Assembly: GCA_010645155.1 (NCBI GenBank)
Contig: CM021321.1
Span: forward strand, 9,782,414 to 9,846,413
From: Tigriopus japonicus
Taxonomy: Eukaryota; Arthropoda; Copepoda; Harpacticoida; Harpacticidae
Length of the DNA stretch: 64,000 nt
Direction: 5' to 3'
A program made the translations under genes and the position numbers. A model generated the notes under the pieces. The model was not told the origin of the DNA, did no database searches, and saw only the letters and a program-made list of their open reading frames with translations. Positions 22,701 to 34,606 of the stretch are shown here, piece after piece. The number at the start of each line of letters is the position of its first letter. The first letter of the stretch is position 1.

Positions 22701-25700
22701 AGTTTCTTTGTTTAACTATTAAGTTTGTTTATGTGCATTAGTTCCCACTGCCACTTCAACTCTACAAGGTCTTGAAAAATGTTTTATGAATTATGCCACA
22801 TCAAAGCAAAGCTGCCCACATTTGAATCCGTCAGTACATAAATACACTTCACACATATATTCAATGTTGTGGGTTGTCTCAACAAAAAAAAAAGAATGCA
22901 AACTATTCAATCTATTTTTTTTGTATCAAATATGGATATTTGAAAAATGAAACTCGTCCCAAAATGAATATTGCGGTTTTCAAGGCATCAAGAGGAACTA
23001 GAGTCTCTAATAAGAACTGGATTTAAAACTTTCGATATTGCAATAACTTGAAAGAACACTTTTGCATTTAAGAGTTACAGCTCATGGAGAACATTCTCAA
23101 ATGCAGTTTTGACTGTCATTGTCAGACATGTTCTCAGATGCCTTAAATTCAAATTGTTCATTGTAGTAAGGACCGAAAGGGCCCTAACCTAAATAAAAAG
23201 GTTCGACCGAAACTAAATGTGACTCAAATAACGAATTTCAAAAAAAAATCAGGACCGACGTTAATGGACTGTCTAAGTCTATTTTTTCCCAAACTCCATT
23301 CTTGATGGTGCTTGAATGATTTTGGTAAGCAAAACAGAAATTTTAGTTAATACACGTAGTTCTTTCGATAGGCAAAACCGACACCGACACCAAAAGTTTG
23401 GCCAAACACTTTCGGCGCATCACTAAATTTTGCTTGACCCTTGACAAATATATGACCTTATATTCTTTTATCCAACTTTGTCTGTTTTGCGTTTAGGATT
23501 ATGGCTGTAAAACTTCCTCACAATCCCAAAAGTCACGGAGTATAAAAAACCATTGTCCTGAGTTACTAAAGTTACGGGGAACAAAAACATCAGGGTACAA
23601 TGGTGCAGTACTTATGTTGCAAGAGGGCGAATTGTTGCGCTAACAAGTGACATATTGCCCACCTTTACAACTTTTACAGTTTTCTTTGACCATAAAAAAA
23701 GACATTCAAAACAACTAACACCACGTCCACTCTCCATCAATAGTTAGTTGTATATTCCAAATGCCAAAAAGAAGTATTTTCTCCCTCCACGTTCCAAGGA
23801 TCATGGGCTCAACCTCCCAAATGTGCACGTGCATTTTGAGCTAACGGGAAGGGATGATCAGGTCATTAGTAAGACAGACATACTTCCCATATTTCCACCC
23901 ATCGTCAAGTTTGACGACCCGTTTTGGCCTGAACCTACAAATGTAGTCTGCATCTCATGGTGGCGTCCCCCAAGTCTCTGATGACTTCATTAGCATTGAC
24001 GTGTCATGATTAATGGTAAACAAAAGTGTGTGACAATTTCCAGTGCACTCTTGTTCAAGATTGTTTCGCCTGCTTACTGCTCTTGATCTTTGCCAAGCTC
24101 CGGACGGGTGCAATATATATCGTCCAAAGTGGTGTCTAATTAGCACCGAGGTTCGTTGCAAAATTCAACCCATGTTCCAAGACAATTTGTTTCACTTCCG
24201 CCGGATATGGTGGAAAAATTCATATAACAAATATCCCTGGAACCCAATGCTTCTGAGGGCTGGTCGTCGCTTATGGTCGCCGACCGTTCCAATGTTCCTC
24301 ATTGGACCTTGCCCATAACATTTGAGGCCTCCCGTGAAAACGAGTTCTTAGTCTGTTGAAGTGGAGTCGACCCCGACACTCTCGCACACACGCGCATTAT
24401 ATTGCGTTTGTAACAAGTAGGAGAGCCTTTTTGCTCCAAGGCCATGGCCATACGGCCAAACACACTCACACAAGAGACAGGCCTCAAAAATCACATACAT
24501 GTGGGAGGGTTCCCAAGAAAACGCAAGCTTAGAAACTTTGCATAGATTGGCATTTTTCTTGTGCGACGGTTATTCTAGATAGATAGAAGAGAACTTCAAT
24601 GTCCAAAGTTATTATACAGGGAGTGGAATAATGAGTTTAAGTAAGATATTGAATTCCATACTTTTTTGCTTTGCTTTACTAACCACTTTCTGAATTCGAA
24701 AAAAAATCCAATTAGCACATTTTTCTGCCAATGCGCAATTTTTTCGCGAATGATTTGCACTTTTTAATTTTTCTTCGGAAAAACTCCATCTTTTGGAAGT
24801 TTGAGCTTCTTCAAATCTATGATTGAATCATGGCGATTTTCTTCTTTTTTCCAAATACAACTGATGGTCCCTGGAAAGAGGATGTTTTAAAACTCTTTTA
24901 TTCTTTCACAAATTCCATACTCTCTAAATGTTCAAAATATTCCGTAAAATACTAAGAGTAATAGTCTTAATTGCGATAGATCTATCATTGGACACTACAA
25001 GTATTTTAGTATTTAGGTCATATCCAGTGTTGTCCTTGTGACGGTTAGTTCTCATGTTTATTAAAATGAAATTTTGTTAAGGTACAAAAGTCCTTAAATC
25101 TTCACGAGTTAAAATTTTCACGACTAATATGCAATTATTAACACTTCAATTATTCAAACAAATATTTTGTCGAAAAAGACAACTTTTTGTTTTTCTTATC
25201 TAAAACATCGCACTAGTAATCCACATACTGTACATTACAACACAATGCCCAAAACACATCTTTGATACAAAGTTATTGATTAAAAGTCTCGGATCCTTCT
25301 AATGTGTTTTTTTGCCTTTTCAATAAATTGTTAGATTATGTCATTAACATTTGCAACGTTTCACCCAAAATTATACTTAAGTTGAGGGAAGTACCTAAGA
25401 AACCTGGATGTGGAAGATATTTTGAGTGAGGTAAGTTGGGATTCTCGTCTTCATACTGACATAAGTCATTTCCTTCAATCTTTTTTTTAAGTCTAAAAAC
25501 TACTTCAATTTTTCAATTAGCAGGAATGGTAATCGAGGATGACCCTTTTTTTGGTGGAAAAGAAAAAAAAAAATGTTCCTATAAACATTGCGGGCAAAAT
25601 TAATGTATATAGAGTGATACTGGTCTCATTCACATTGGGCAGAACTGGAGAATTTTGCTACTGTAGTCTGTCACGAATAAAGGTGCAAGATACTTTTGCA

Positions 25701-27511
25701 ATTTTTTATGCGCCTGTTCCCATTTTGTTCATGAAGACAAAGGTCGATGTTCCAAGTCTGAGGAAATTGGCTCGATCCCCGGATTGTATTGGTTTTATCC
25801 TTACCTGAAATGAATAATGAAAAGACGCGTTACTTTTGCAGCGCTTTTGGCTTTTGTTCCATAAGAAACGGGACAGATTTTCTTATCCCAGGCTAAGATG
25901 AGCTCTTGCTCATGTTCGTTGTTCCAATGTTCCACGAGAGCGTCATTTTGCGGTCTTTTCTCGAGGGGAACCCTGGCGAAAGAGTCAAAAGGTGCAGTTT
26001 TTGGACCCAAAAAGCTCATTACACATCTAGAGTTGGAAGTGTGAGGCCAGGAATGTGGAACAGTGTGGCAATTTCCCAGATATGAGCCAGACAGTGGCTG
26101 TCATAATAGAATTCTGTGTCGCTCACCACAAAAAAAAGAGGACAGGAATTTGAGACACTTGTGACGGAAATTTGGTGCTGACTCAAATAAAGTGGAAAGA
26201 ACAGGTGAAACAAGACTTCTGAAGTATTTTAATCCGATTGGCAAAATCAGTGAGCTATTCCTTATTCCTCGTTCAACATCTAAGACTTTAATTTTGAGTG
26301 CGGGTTTACAATTGGCGATTTTTTGTGTTTCAATCAAGGTTTGATAAAAAAAAATCTATCGGTGTTATGTCATTTAAATATTAAATTGATCCACATTTCA
26401 ACCTATTTTAACAATTTAGTATATGTAGGGTGGGCTACATAGGACCAAAATCACAAATATGTAGAGAATGCTTTTTGTATATGCAATATGCAAATTAAAC
26501 AAGAACAGAAACGGGTTAGTCTGAGAAAGTAAAAAAAAGCGAGAGGCTTCACACTGCATCTGTTGGCATACTTGCGCACTTTTACAGATGTAAGGTTTTA
26601 GAGATGTTTTACATAAACTGGAAGAAGCATAATGAAAAAATGTGTATTTATTTTTTGGTCTAGCAATGGCATCAAATAGGGATGAGTCAAAATCGTCTTA
26701 GATTCGGATCCAAGTCGAATCAAATCATGACCTAATCTGAGAGCAGACTCGTCTTGTCCCGGTTTTGAAAACCAGTTTGAATAGATATAAATATAAATAT
26801 ATACTTGTAAAATAGTCAAAGTTGGCTTTGGAGCAACAAATTCAATTTTTTACTTGATGCTGTAGTTATTCAAAACCAAAATTTGTTTTTTTTTTCGGAA
26901 AAACATCTATTCAATTTTACTTTTCGAAATGATTATACCCTAACATAAACGACGTTGAACATTGAGTCACTTTTTTCTTTTATCCATTAGCCAAAAGAGG
27001 TACGGGAAGGCAAATAGCGTAATCCTCGATATTGTTTGTAAGAACACTTTAGTACTATATTCTTCCCCATTAAGACTAAACTGACTAAACTGACTGAAAA
27101 TAAACTAACTGTTCATTTTAAAGCATCCCCACATACTTCAGGATGCAAATTTTAAATAGATAATGTGGATGGATCAGAAGTTTTTTTTTTTAAATTTCAG
27201 TAGTGATGGGAACCAAGTCTTGAGTGTTGCCAATTTTTGCTTGGAGTTCAGGTCTCTCGCTTTTCGCAATGTCAGGTTAAGTTAAGATTTTTGACCTCCA
27301 AAATATAAACAAGTACCAAAATGGCAGCAGTAAGCTAAAACAAGACTTAATTCCCATTGCTGCCCTTAAGAACCGTATGATTTTTTGATTGATTTTTGAG
27401 AGGGATGCCAACATGTAGGTTTTGCAAAGGCAAATTACGCAATAAAAGCATCCGTTTAATTGCCTATTTTGGGTATAAAACTTCATTGATAGAGTAAGGA
27501 AGTGAAGACAC
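19791..27511. other. Long AT-rich non-coding stretch
   Basis: No exon is convincing. The frame at 23748-23981 starts with TTG, lacks splice signals and has no known domain. An AGATGGCGC word (22328-22336) and a partly matching AGCGCTATCTATG (22381-22393) lie close together. AT-rich microsatellite-like sequence is at 26779-26805. Otherwise nothing is visible. Confidence 0.5.
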
Positions 27512-27513
27512 TA

Positions 27514-27975
27514 CACCCTGACACGAAAGTTGTGTCGCTATCAATCTTAGAACTAATATGATAAAGGAATGCGGGAATAGATTGGTACAATCAAATTTTC
27601 AGTTCGTCCCCACTTGATTCTAGAACATTTTTTGGATTAGTAAGGGATGTAATTGAAAGGCTTATAAGTGACGAATCAGTTTTAGAAAACCAGGTGTCAT
27701 TTTGATGCCCTGTGTTTTTTACAGAATGGCTATACCTCACTTCAAACCATTGAAATAAAATAGTAAGAGGTTGTGATTTGGGGCACCTGAAATCAAAAAC
27801 AACTGAAGCTTTATTGTCCATTGTAATTCCAGAGCTCATTGATTTCGACCGCTTATCAATATTTTAGGCAAAGGAACTGCGCCTTAAAAATGAGGGGAAA
27901 TTTTGAGCCGTCCTTATGCGCTTTTTCTGAAACATTTTGGTTTAAAAACTACGACAAGACTTTCGTGTCCAAGTG
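27514..27975. mobile_element. TA-flanked non-autonomous DNA transposon, family 2, copy b
   Basis: The left end CACCCTGACACGAAAGTTGT (from 27514) and the right end, the complement of CACTTGGACACGAAAGTCTT (ending 27975), match the ends of the 4326-4916 element. TA sits at 27512-27513 and 27976-27977. At 462 bases it is shorter than copy a and its interior differs. No intact transposase frame is present. Confidence 0.74.
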
Positions 27976-28988
27976 TACATCGCTCAAGTATGTACCTTTG
28001 TCGTAGTTTACTTTTCGAGTTCTAAATCTTCATTTTTTTAAATTGCCCTCGTATACATCCGGTTATTTTGTTCCGGGTCGCAATTGATCCGTAAACAGTA
28101 GTTATCAATCCAGTTCTGATCCAGAAACGTAAAATCTTAGCCTGACCCACCCACAGAATAAAGAAATTTAATCGGGACCCCGAAATGTAACAAACTTAGA
28201 TCTGATGCGTAAATATTTTTTTGTGCTTGAATGAAAGATTCCTTTCACTCGAAACTTACGAAGTCATTTCATGGTTTGTCCAAAAGTAACGTCAATATTG
28301 ACCTGAAAATCCTAACCTGATCATTTAGATTGGACTTTCGTAGTGTTGAAAGGATCGATTTTGAAAAAAGGGCGAAACCAAGCTAAACAAAATGCTTGAG
28401 AGTTCCTTGGGCGGAAATGCCAATTTCACGGTTATCTTGGACCCGACAATAAGCGGTCACCTTTTCGTTATCATCAAAGTTATTCCGTCTTTTAGCGCTT
28501 CTGGAACTGGAACCTGGGCCCATTTCATGTTCGGCGCTCATAGTTGCCCATCGGGTCCTCCCGAGGGAAATTATTAAGTCTCGCTTTGGCCTTACCTCTT
28601 TTTTTTACGAACATAGTAGCTAACTACGGCTATATAAGGCCACTACCGACCTTCACAGGGTCCTCACTTTTCAATGACCAGATGGAACACGAGGCTTCTC
28701 CAAGTGGTCCAGGGCCTTTCAATGGGTATAGATAGTCTGGTTGTAGATCTCATCTGATCCAGTGATTCTAAGGAACACTCATATTATGGAAAAGGCATTT
28801 CTCGGGAAAGCAAGCGAGTTCTTGGAACAAAATAAAAGAAACCTTTGCCAATTAGGTGGTTTTTACACCTCAACCCAATGCGACGGACGAATTTCTTAAT
28901 ACCATTTATAAGCTCTCTCTCTCTCTCTGTGTCTCCAATATTCAATCGATTCAAGGCATAATCACCCTGTTAAATCTTAAGCAAAAGC
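27976..28988. other. Non-coding stretch
   Basis: A frame at 28392-28577 has no donor at its end and no recognised domain. TATATAAGG at 28631 is TATA-like, but the nearest TCA is slightly too far downstream. A (CT)n run lies at about 28913-28933. Confidence 0.4.
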
Positions 28989-29066
28989 GAGGATGGTTAT
29001 TTATACTACAGTATACTTTGGTATACTCGTTCCATTTCAATTAGTGCCCTTAACATCCGAGCTCCA
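28989..29066. repeat. Half copy of inverted-repeat family 1
   Basis: GGATGGTTATTTATAC, ACTTTGGTATACTC, CCATTTCAATTAGTGC and TTAACATCCGAGCT follow in the same order as in the right arms at 3961-4026 and 3547-3612. No matching left arm was found upstream, so this is a solo or truncated arm. Confidence 0.65.
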
Positions 29067-30392
29067 CAACTCACTTTACCGCAAGACGGATTACCTTTAA
29101 CATTTTTCATAAGTACTTCTCAAATCACTATGGCTCCAGATGTGACTATGCTTCAAATTGGGTCGAATAGACCTTTTTGTCCATGATCTAAGGTTTCCTT
29201 TGGTTCGAGTAAACCAGAGTCCCAAGGATTGGAGGGCCTCGAGTCTAAGATGAAGTCGTACCTTTGGGACCAAGATAGTCGACGACGTGTTTGCGACCGA
29301 CCATGAGTAACGAGATACCAACCAACTATCCAACACACCACGCAAAAGGCTTGAATTTCGAGGTCATTAGGGATGAAAAGAGTGGCCTCGTTGAAACTGA
29401 TTAAAACGCGGAAGTTTGTCGATTCATGAACTCCGTGCCAAACTAATCTCGTCCAACTTTGGTCTCCATCTTGAATATTGGCATACCTTGAAACATACGC
29501 TCACGCATAAGTAGTTCTCCATTGGAAATTGAGCTTGAATTTACCAGGCAAGTTGAACATGGGGAACATGGTGACAGCTGTGCAATCATTGTATTACTTA
29601 ACTTTGGTGGCCAAGTATGATTTTTAAAACGCATCGAAACTCATCTTTCCAATGTCATTGCCCAATGAGACACTGAGCAACTGCCAAATTTCCCTCAAGG
29701 CCTTACGCTAACCTTATCTTATAAACTAATGGATAAAGTTTCGAGCGTCGTACCTACTACATTCCTTCATTAGAGGATTTTCAAAGAATCGGACCAACTT
29801 CATATCCATACCTACGGAAAGTTGCTCCTTGGCTTCAATTCAATCCGGCATGCCGAGTCTCAGTAATGAAGATATACGTACACAAGGCCAATGCAGACCA
29901 GAAGGATAAAGGCCGTCCGTATACGTTGGCGGGAAATATGAAATATGACACCCAGACCTTGATTCTGCAGACAATCGCAAGCAGGAACCTTCTTGTAAGA
30001 AGCCCGGGCCTTTAATGGATCTTATATCAGAATAACACCCTTGATTTCAACCTCGAGGTCTTCCATTTATTTGGAGGTCATGGTGTTGAGATTTGTTCGA
30101 CGGAACTTTTGTCGCAGGGCGATATTTTACTCCCAAAATTTCATCTCATTTGACACGAGAGAGAGCCTCTCATCATTTGCACGTGAAAAAAACGTTCCAA
30201 CCTTGAATGGAACGGCCACATGCCAAGATGAACCATTTTTGCCCAGCTCTGAACGTCAAATGGAACCAAGACAGCTTAATTCTAACGAGAGAAGTAACTC
30301 ATAAAGACCGCAGTCTCCATTCGCACCTTCACAAAACGGGATGAATAGCTCATTGATACCGTTGAACCCAGGGGTCTACGATCGATAACAAA
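29067..30392. other. Non-coding region upstream of first exon B
   Basis: The frames here (for example 30041-30304 plus and 29097-29345 minus) show no family resemblance. The region is less AT-rich than the preceding 10 kb and ends with a TGA (30363) in frame with the ATG at 30393. The part next to the ATG is presumably 5' UTR and promoter of exon B, but no TATA box or clear initiator was found. Confidence 0.4.
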
Positions 30393-30567
30393 ATGCACAG
30401 ACATTCAACCGTGTCCTTTGAGGATGATGGGGACATTGGGCAGAAATCTCGAGCCCGTGGATCCATCTCGCCAGTGTCCGAATCATCCAATGGAGGCGGT
30501 TTCAAGTTGCCCTCGATTCCAAAACCGCCACCAATGACTCAATTGATTATGGGAGTCGAACCTCAAG
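30393..30567 (+). CDS. Candidate alternative first exon B (58 codons plus 1 base)
   Basis: The frame opens at ATG 30393 (A at -3) below an in-frame TGA at 30363 and runs to the donor CTCAAG|GTAAGA, with the intron starting at 30568. The peptide has an acidic patch (FEDDGDIG, residues 9-16), a basic/Ser block (KSRARGSISP, 18-27), a Ser/Gly linker and a proline stretch (LPSIPKPPPM). It is hydrophilic, with no signal peptide or membrane segment. The split codon is phase 1 and begins with G, exactly as in exon A, so both could be joined to the same downstream exon. No acceptor with a good pyrimidine tract lies between the stop and the ATG, which supports a first exon. The family was not recognised. 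Confidence 0.7.
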
Positions 30568-31329
30568 GTAAGATCCATCCCAAGATTAGAAGGTGATAAT
30601 CTTTGTTCCTCGGACGGAAATTTTCTCCGCAGTCCCGAGAACTAAAGAATGAATATATATTATCAATCGTTGGGTTTGATGTTTTACATTATGGACCCCT
30701 GCAAGTTTGGGGATCCTTTCTTATGTATTTGGTGAAGCATTCGTGGGTCCAATATCCCCTTTCTTTGGAACAGCTGTGGTGCAGGCAATTATTCATTTGG
30801 CCTTGTCCGGAGAAATTCGACCTTGGAAGCCTATTCCGGTCACATTCAGTCGAATCAATAATATGTTTTCATTTACGACTTGACCCTTGGGACAACGAGT
30901 AATTTTTTTACCAATTATGCGCTAAGCCCAGAGAAGAACGGAAGTTCTTTGGATGAGAAATAAGGAATGCTCGTTTGGACTACACATACATGATAGCTAT
31001 TTTTAGATGTCTGTTTTGTCCATAACCTTTTGATGCCAAAAAGGTCAGGTCCCACTTTTCTTTAGATGTTTGATTAATAGTGTACTGTTGGCTTGGACAC
31101 CTGTCGTCAAGAAAGCTTCATATGTTTGCCGAGGATTATCACGTTAATCGACCGAACTTATCTTGGTAAACGTTGGTGAGAGATGGTGACTCCCCTTTTT
31201 ATCACTTAAAAGCGTATAACCGGCGAAAATAGCCAGTTTTTACTTTTTAGAACAGAACATCCACATTGTATTTTGTGTAATTAGCCAACTTGGGTACATT
31301 GGTATTTGGAATGGAACTCGAAAATGTTC
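30568..31329 (+). other. Intron after exon B
   Basis: Begins with the GTAAGA donor. The frame at 30603-30902 has no domain or splice context and is taken as chance. Nothing else is visible. Confidence 0.45.
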
Positions 31330-31365
31330 TATAAAAGGGTGCCTTTGTCCAGAGGGCGTTCATTT
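31330..31365 (+). promoter_or_regulatory. Candidate TATA-plus-initiator core promoter
   Basis: TATAAAAG (31330-31337) is followed by TTCATTTCC, whose TCATTT (31360-31365) fits the arthropod initiator TCAKTY. Its A at 31362 lies 32 bases after the first T of the TATA box, the usual distance. No coding frame follows closely, so a non-coding first exon or an unspliced RNA would be the product. Chance occurrence cannot be excluded. A GCGCCATCT word sits just downstream (31396-31404). Confidence 0.33.
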
Positions 31366-34300
31366 CCACGGCAATTCCAAGAGGGGGAAACAATAGCGCC
31401 ATCTCACGGTGTTCCATATAACTATGTCGAAAAAGACAAAAGCGACTCGAATTTAAAGGTATTCCATTCTATTTAAGCCGTCATCCGGCTTTTCGTTCTG
31501 TTTGTACCAAGAAGCAGTCTTCAATACTTTACTCATTCAACCTTTTGTTTACTTAATAAGATTCTTTGACCGAATTTTATGTCAGATTCACCAAAAGCAC
31601 ACCTGAAAAGTTTCGCTTCGACCTACAAACATTTATTTGTCCTCTTATTTCATTTACATTATAAGTGCTTGAAAAGAAAAAAAGGATCCAAAGTATATTT
31701 CAATTATTCGTTGCTCAAGCTAATTTGGGTTTAAATTAAGTTGAAGACGGAGCCAGGCAAAAATCTTTTTGCAAACTCTTGGAAACACATAAACACCCAA
31801 AACGTCAAAAAATGAACCTGATCAATCATTTTTTTATTTACCAATAAAAAATATAATGCTTTAGTCAATATAAACCTCATTTGCAAAAATGAACCTTACT
31901 TACCATCTGGAAAACATTGAGAATTTAACTGATTACAATTCAAACCTATATATCAATCCTATATATCAGTAAGCTCACTTAAAATTAGGGAGCGTATCTT
32001 TAGTTGGTGAAAACGGGAAAAAGTTAACTTTTCAGTTTGTTTTCATCGACGAAACAATGGCAAAAAACAGCAAATAATGTTTTTAAAAAGAGCCTCGTCA
32101 TAGAGACAATTGTACTAACAATAGTTAAAAAATGGGTGGGCTTAAGAATTCAATCATAAATTTAGAGAAGCTCGAATATCTAGGGTAAGGAAATTCCAAC
32201 TTTTCTTAAATTGTATCAAAGAAGTTCTATAATATTTGTAAAAATTCCCAAAAAGGTAAAAAATGAAAAAAATGAAAAAGAGCTAAGTATTCACAGAATA
32301 AAGCACATTGTAAAAAAATTCAAGATAGTTGGGAAAATCACTCAAAGTCACGAAATAGTCAAAATGTTCAAAAATAAAATAAAAAACGCAGGAAAACAAA
32401 ATTTAAGTTAGAATTTACTTTCCCGGTCTCATTTATCACCTATTTTTAATTGTTACAAAATTGGATCCTCTCTCATCATTGACACTTCAACTACTTTTAA
32501 ATCCCCCTTGTAAATCATTTAAAGTCGACACGATTGAGTTCTTCATCACATTTTATCCCATTCTGTCTATCAAGCCCAAATCAGAAAGTGAGATGATGCA
32601 CAAACTCGTTAACTCGTTCTATTTTTCGTCTGAAAACAACACCCTCTATTGGGTTCATGATCAAGACCTTGATCAAGATCAGCAGTATTGCCACTACTAG
32701 CACTAGTATATTTCTCTATTCTGACGTGAAGGAGAAACAAACGTTGCGGCATTGGTCAACATGAAGGAAGAAGATAAGGGAAAGAGATGAAGGAGGTTTT
32801 CATCCATGCTTCCTCACAATTACCACGTTCTGTTCCACTAGCTTTCGTTCTGAATCACACCCTTCTTGGCTCGACGTATCAAGATCTCTCCCCATATTAT
32901 TGCAACAATGGCGATGTTGCTGTGCAAAACTGTATTTCTTCGAGTTTTTATTTGAAGAATAGCAATGTTCTATTAGTTTTATGAGGACAATTGGAAGTAA
33001 ATTTCAAAGATCGTGGACGAGTCCAGTTTCAAAATTAAAAGCAATGATTATTTGTAGGACTCAAAATCGGTCTAATGTACTAAGGAGAAACTGGAAAATA
33101 GTTTTTGTATTCTTTACTTGCGGTCAGGTTTTGCTGATTGAAAAAAACGCGGTAGCTGGTGCCTCTGCACATTTTGTTACTCTTTTTAGCGGAAGGAAGT
33201 AAATACGCAGAAGTGGGTTCGAGTTTGCAAAAGTTTGCGTCAAAGAACATTATTCAAACGTTATTTTTCAATTGCCACATTAGTGATAGGCAAAACTCGA
33301 CTCGAGTCAAAACTGGAGGCTCGAGATAGATTCTTGAAGTTTTGCTCGAGGCGTGAGATAAAGAAAGAAAGATTCTGACAAATCGAGTTAAAACTCAGAA
33401 AAAAAGTGAAACGAATGCTTTTCAGAACTAACATCTCAGGATCAAATCTAAGTATACCAGAAACGTAGTCTACAGGTACTTTTCCCGACCATAAAGAACT
33501 CGCGCGTTAGCTAAAGTTTGATCACTCGACGAATATTTTACTTTTAGCCATCGTCAAAATCGAAAAAATGGGCAGTGGTTGAATCTGATCAATTTAAAGT
33601 TCGAAGGCTAGCTTTGAAAGATCTGGCCTTCAACATGATTCCATGTCGGTATTGTAACTAATCTCCTGGACTTGCCTTCAATCTATAAGTTCTCTGTTTG
33701 TCAGTACAACTTGCCATGGAATAGATCTTTGAAAGGTTAGTTGAATCCTCGTCTCGCTTTGATTGCATCTCATATTTACAACGTAACCTTCTGACCTTCT
33801 TTTGAAAATGGCTCACTCGTATATCCATCAAAAGTACATAAACAGCCGTTCAAAACCATAACTGTCACCAAGACGTGACTTTTTGACCATATTTTCTGGC
33901 TTCTGCGTATCCCTTCCTTTTTTCCTTTGCAAATCTTTCTGCATAGCAAATGCGTTGATAAGAAAATTTGTATGTTTACCAATGATATGGTTATGTCGGA
34001 ATGACCAGAATATTAGGTGACAGAACGTCCCACAAGCTGTCCCTTTCACTACCAGTAGTATATCATCCTTCTGTCACAAGATAGCACACTCACAACCATA
34101 TAGTCTAACAGATGACGAAGGACGAAAAAGGGCGGTCTTGAGCGAAAAAAAAGGTCTCTTTGCAAAATGCCGTATTTGCATGACGCGGCAAGAATTTGCA
34201 TAAATGCCAGTCAGGGCCATTGATCCAACGAGGCATTTCAAATCGGAAGCTAACCGGCAAATTTACTGAAGACTGAGGTTAAGGGGTTGTTCCAAGGATT

Positions 34301-34505
34301 TGGTAAGTAACTCTTATCTGGGTCCTTGAGGAGACTTTCAAGAGCCCCATTTGAAAAGCTTCACAATTATTCCGTCTGACATTTTGGAGAGATAGACGAG
34401 CCAGTGGGTAAAGCAAATTCACCCTCGTTCTCACTCAGCAGGAATCTAGTTCCAGGGACAGACTAAAAAAGGCCCCTGGTTTCGTTCCGATTGTTCATCC
34501 GGACA
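31366..34505. other. AT-rich non-coding stretch
   Basis: No exon was recognised. The frames at 32211-32411 and 32787-33202 are AT-driven or without domain. At 33286-33330 a CTCGACTCGAGTC cluster may be part of an old transposon end, with no partner end found. The overlapping minus-strand frames at 33776-34049 are taken as chance. Confidence 0.45.
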
Positions 34506-34550
34506 TCTCTTCCTTCTCCTCTTTCGTCTTCTTGTTCTACTTTTTTTCAG

Positions 34551-34606
34551 ACGACGGGGAGAAAAACTTGCCGATGGATAATAGCGGCTTTGTACGCACG
34601 TCGGGG
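34551..34606 (+). CDS. Possible 56-nt internal exon behind a very strong acceptor
   Basis: An almost uninterrupted pyrimidine tract of about 40 bases ends in TTTTTTTCAG at 34541-34550, one of the best acceptors in the window. The next bases are open in the phase needed by exons A and B: G from those exons plus AC gives Asp, then DGEKNLPMDNSGFVRTSG. A donor-like GTAAAA at 34607 would end the exon in phase 0; this is a weak donor. The frame closes at a TGA about 90 bases further on. The acidic start and hydrophilic character fit an N-terminal linker. It could also be a non-coding exon or an unused acceptor. Confidence 0.27.

Noticed and set aside
23748..23981. Forward frame with a hydrophilic, protein-like middle part
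   Set aside because: Begins with TTG, has no splice pair, and no family resemblance could be stated.
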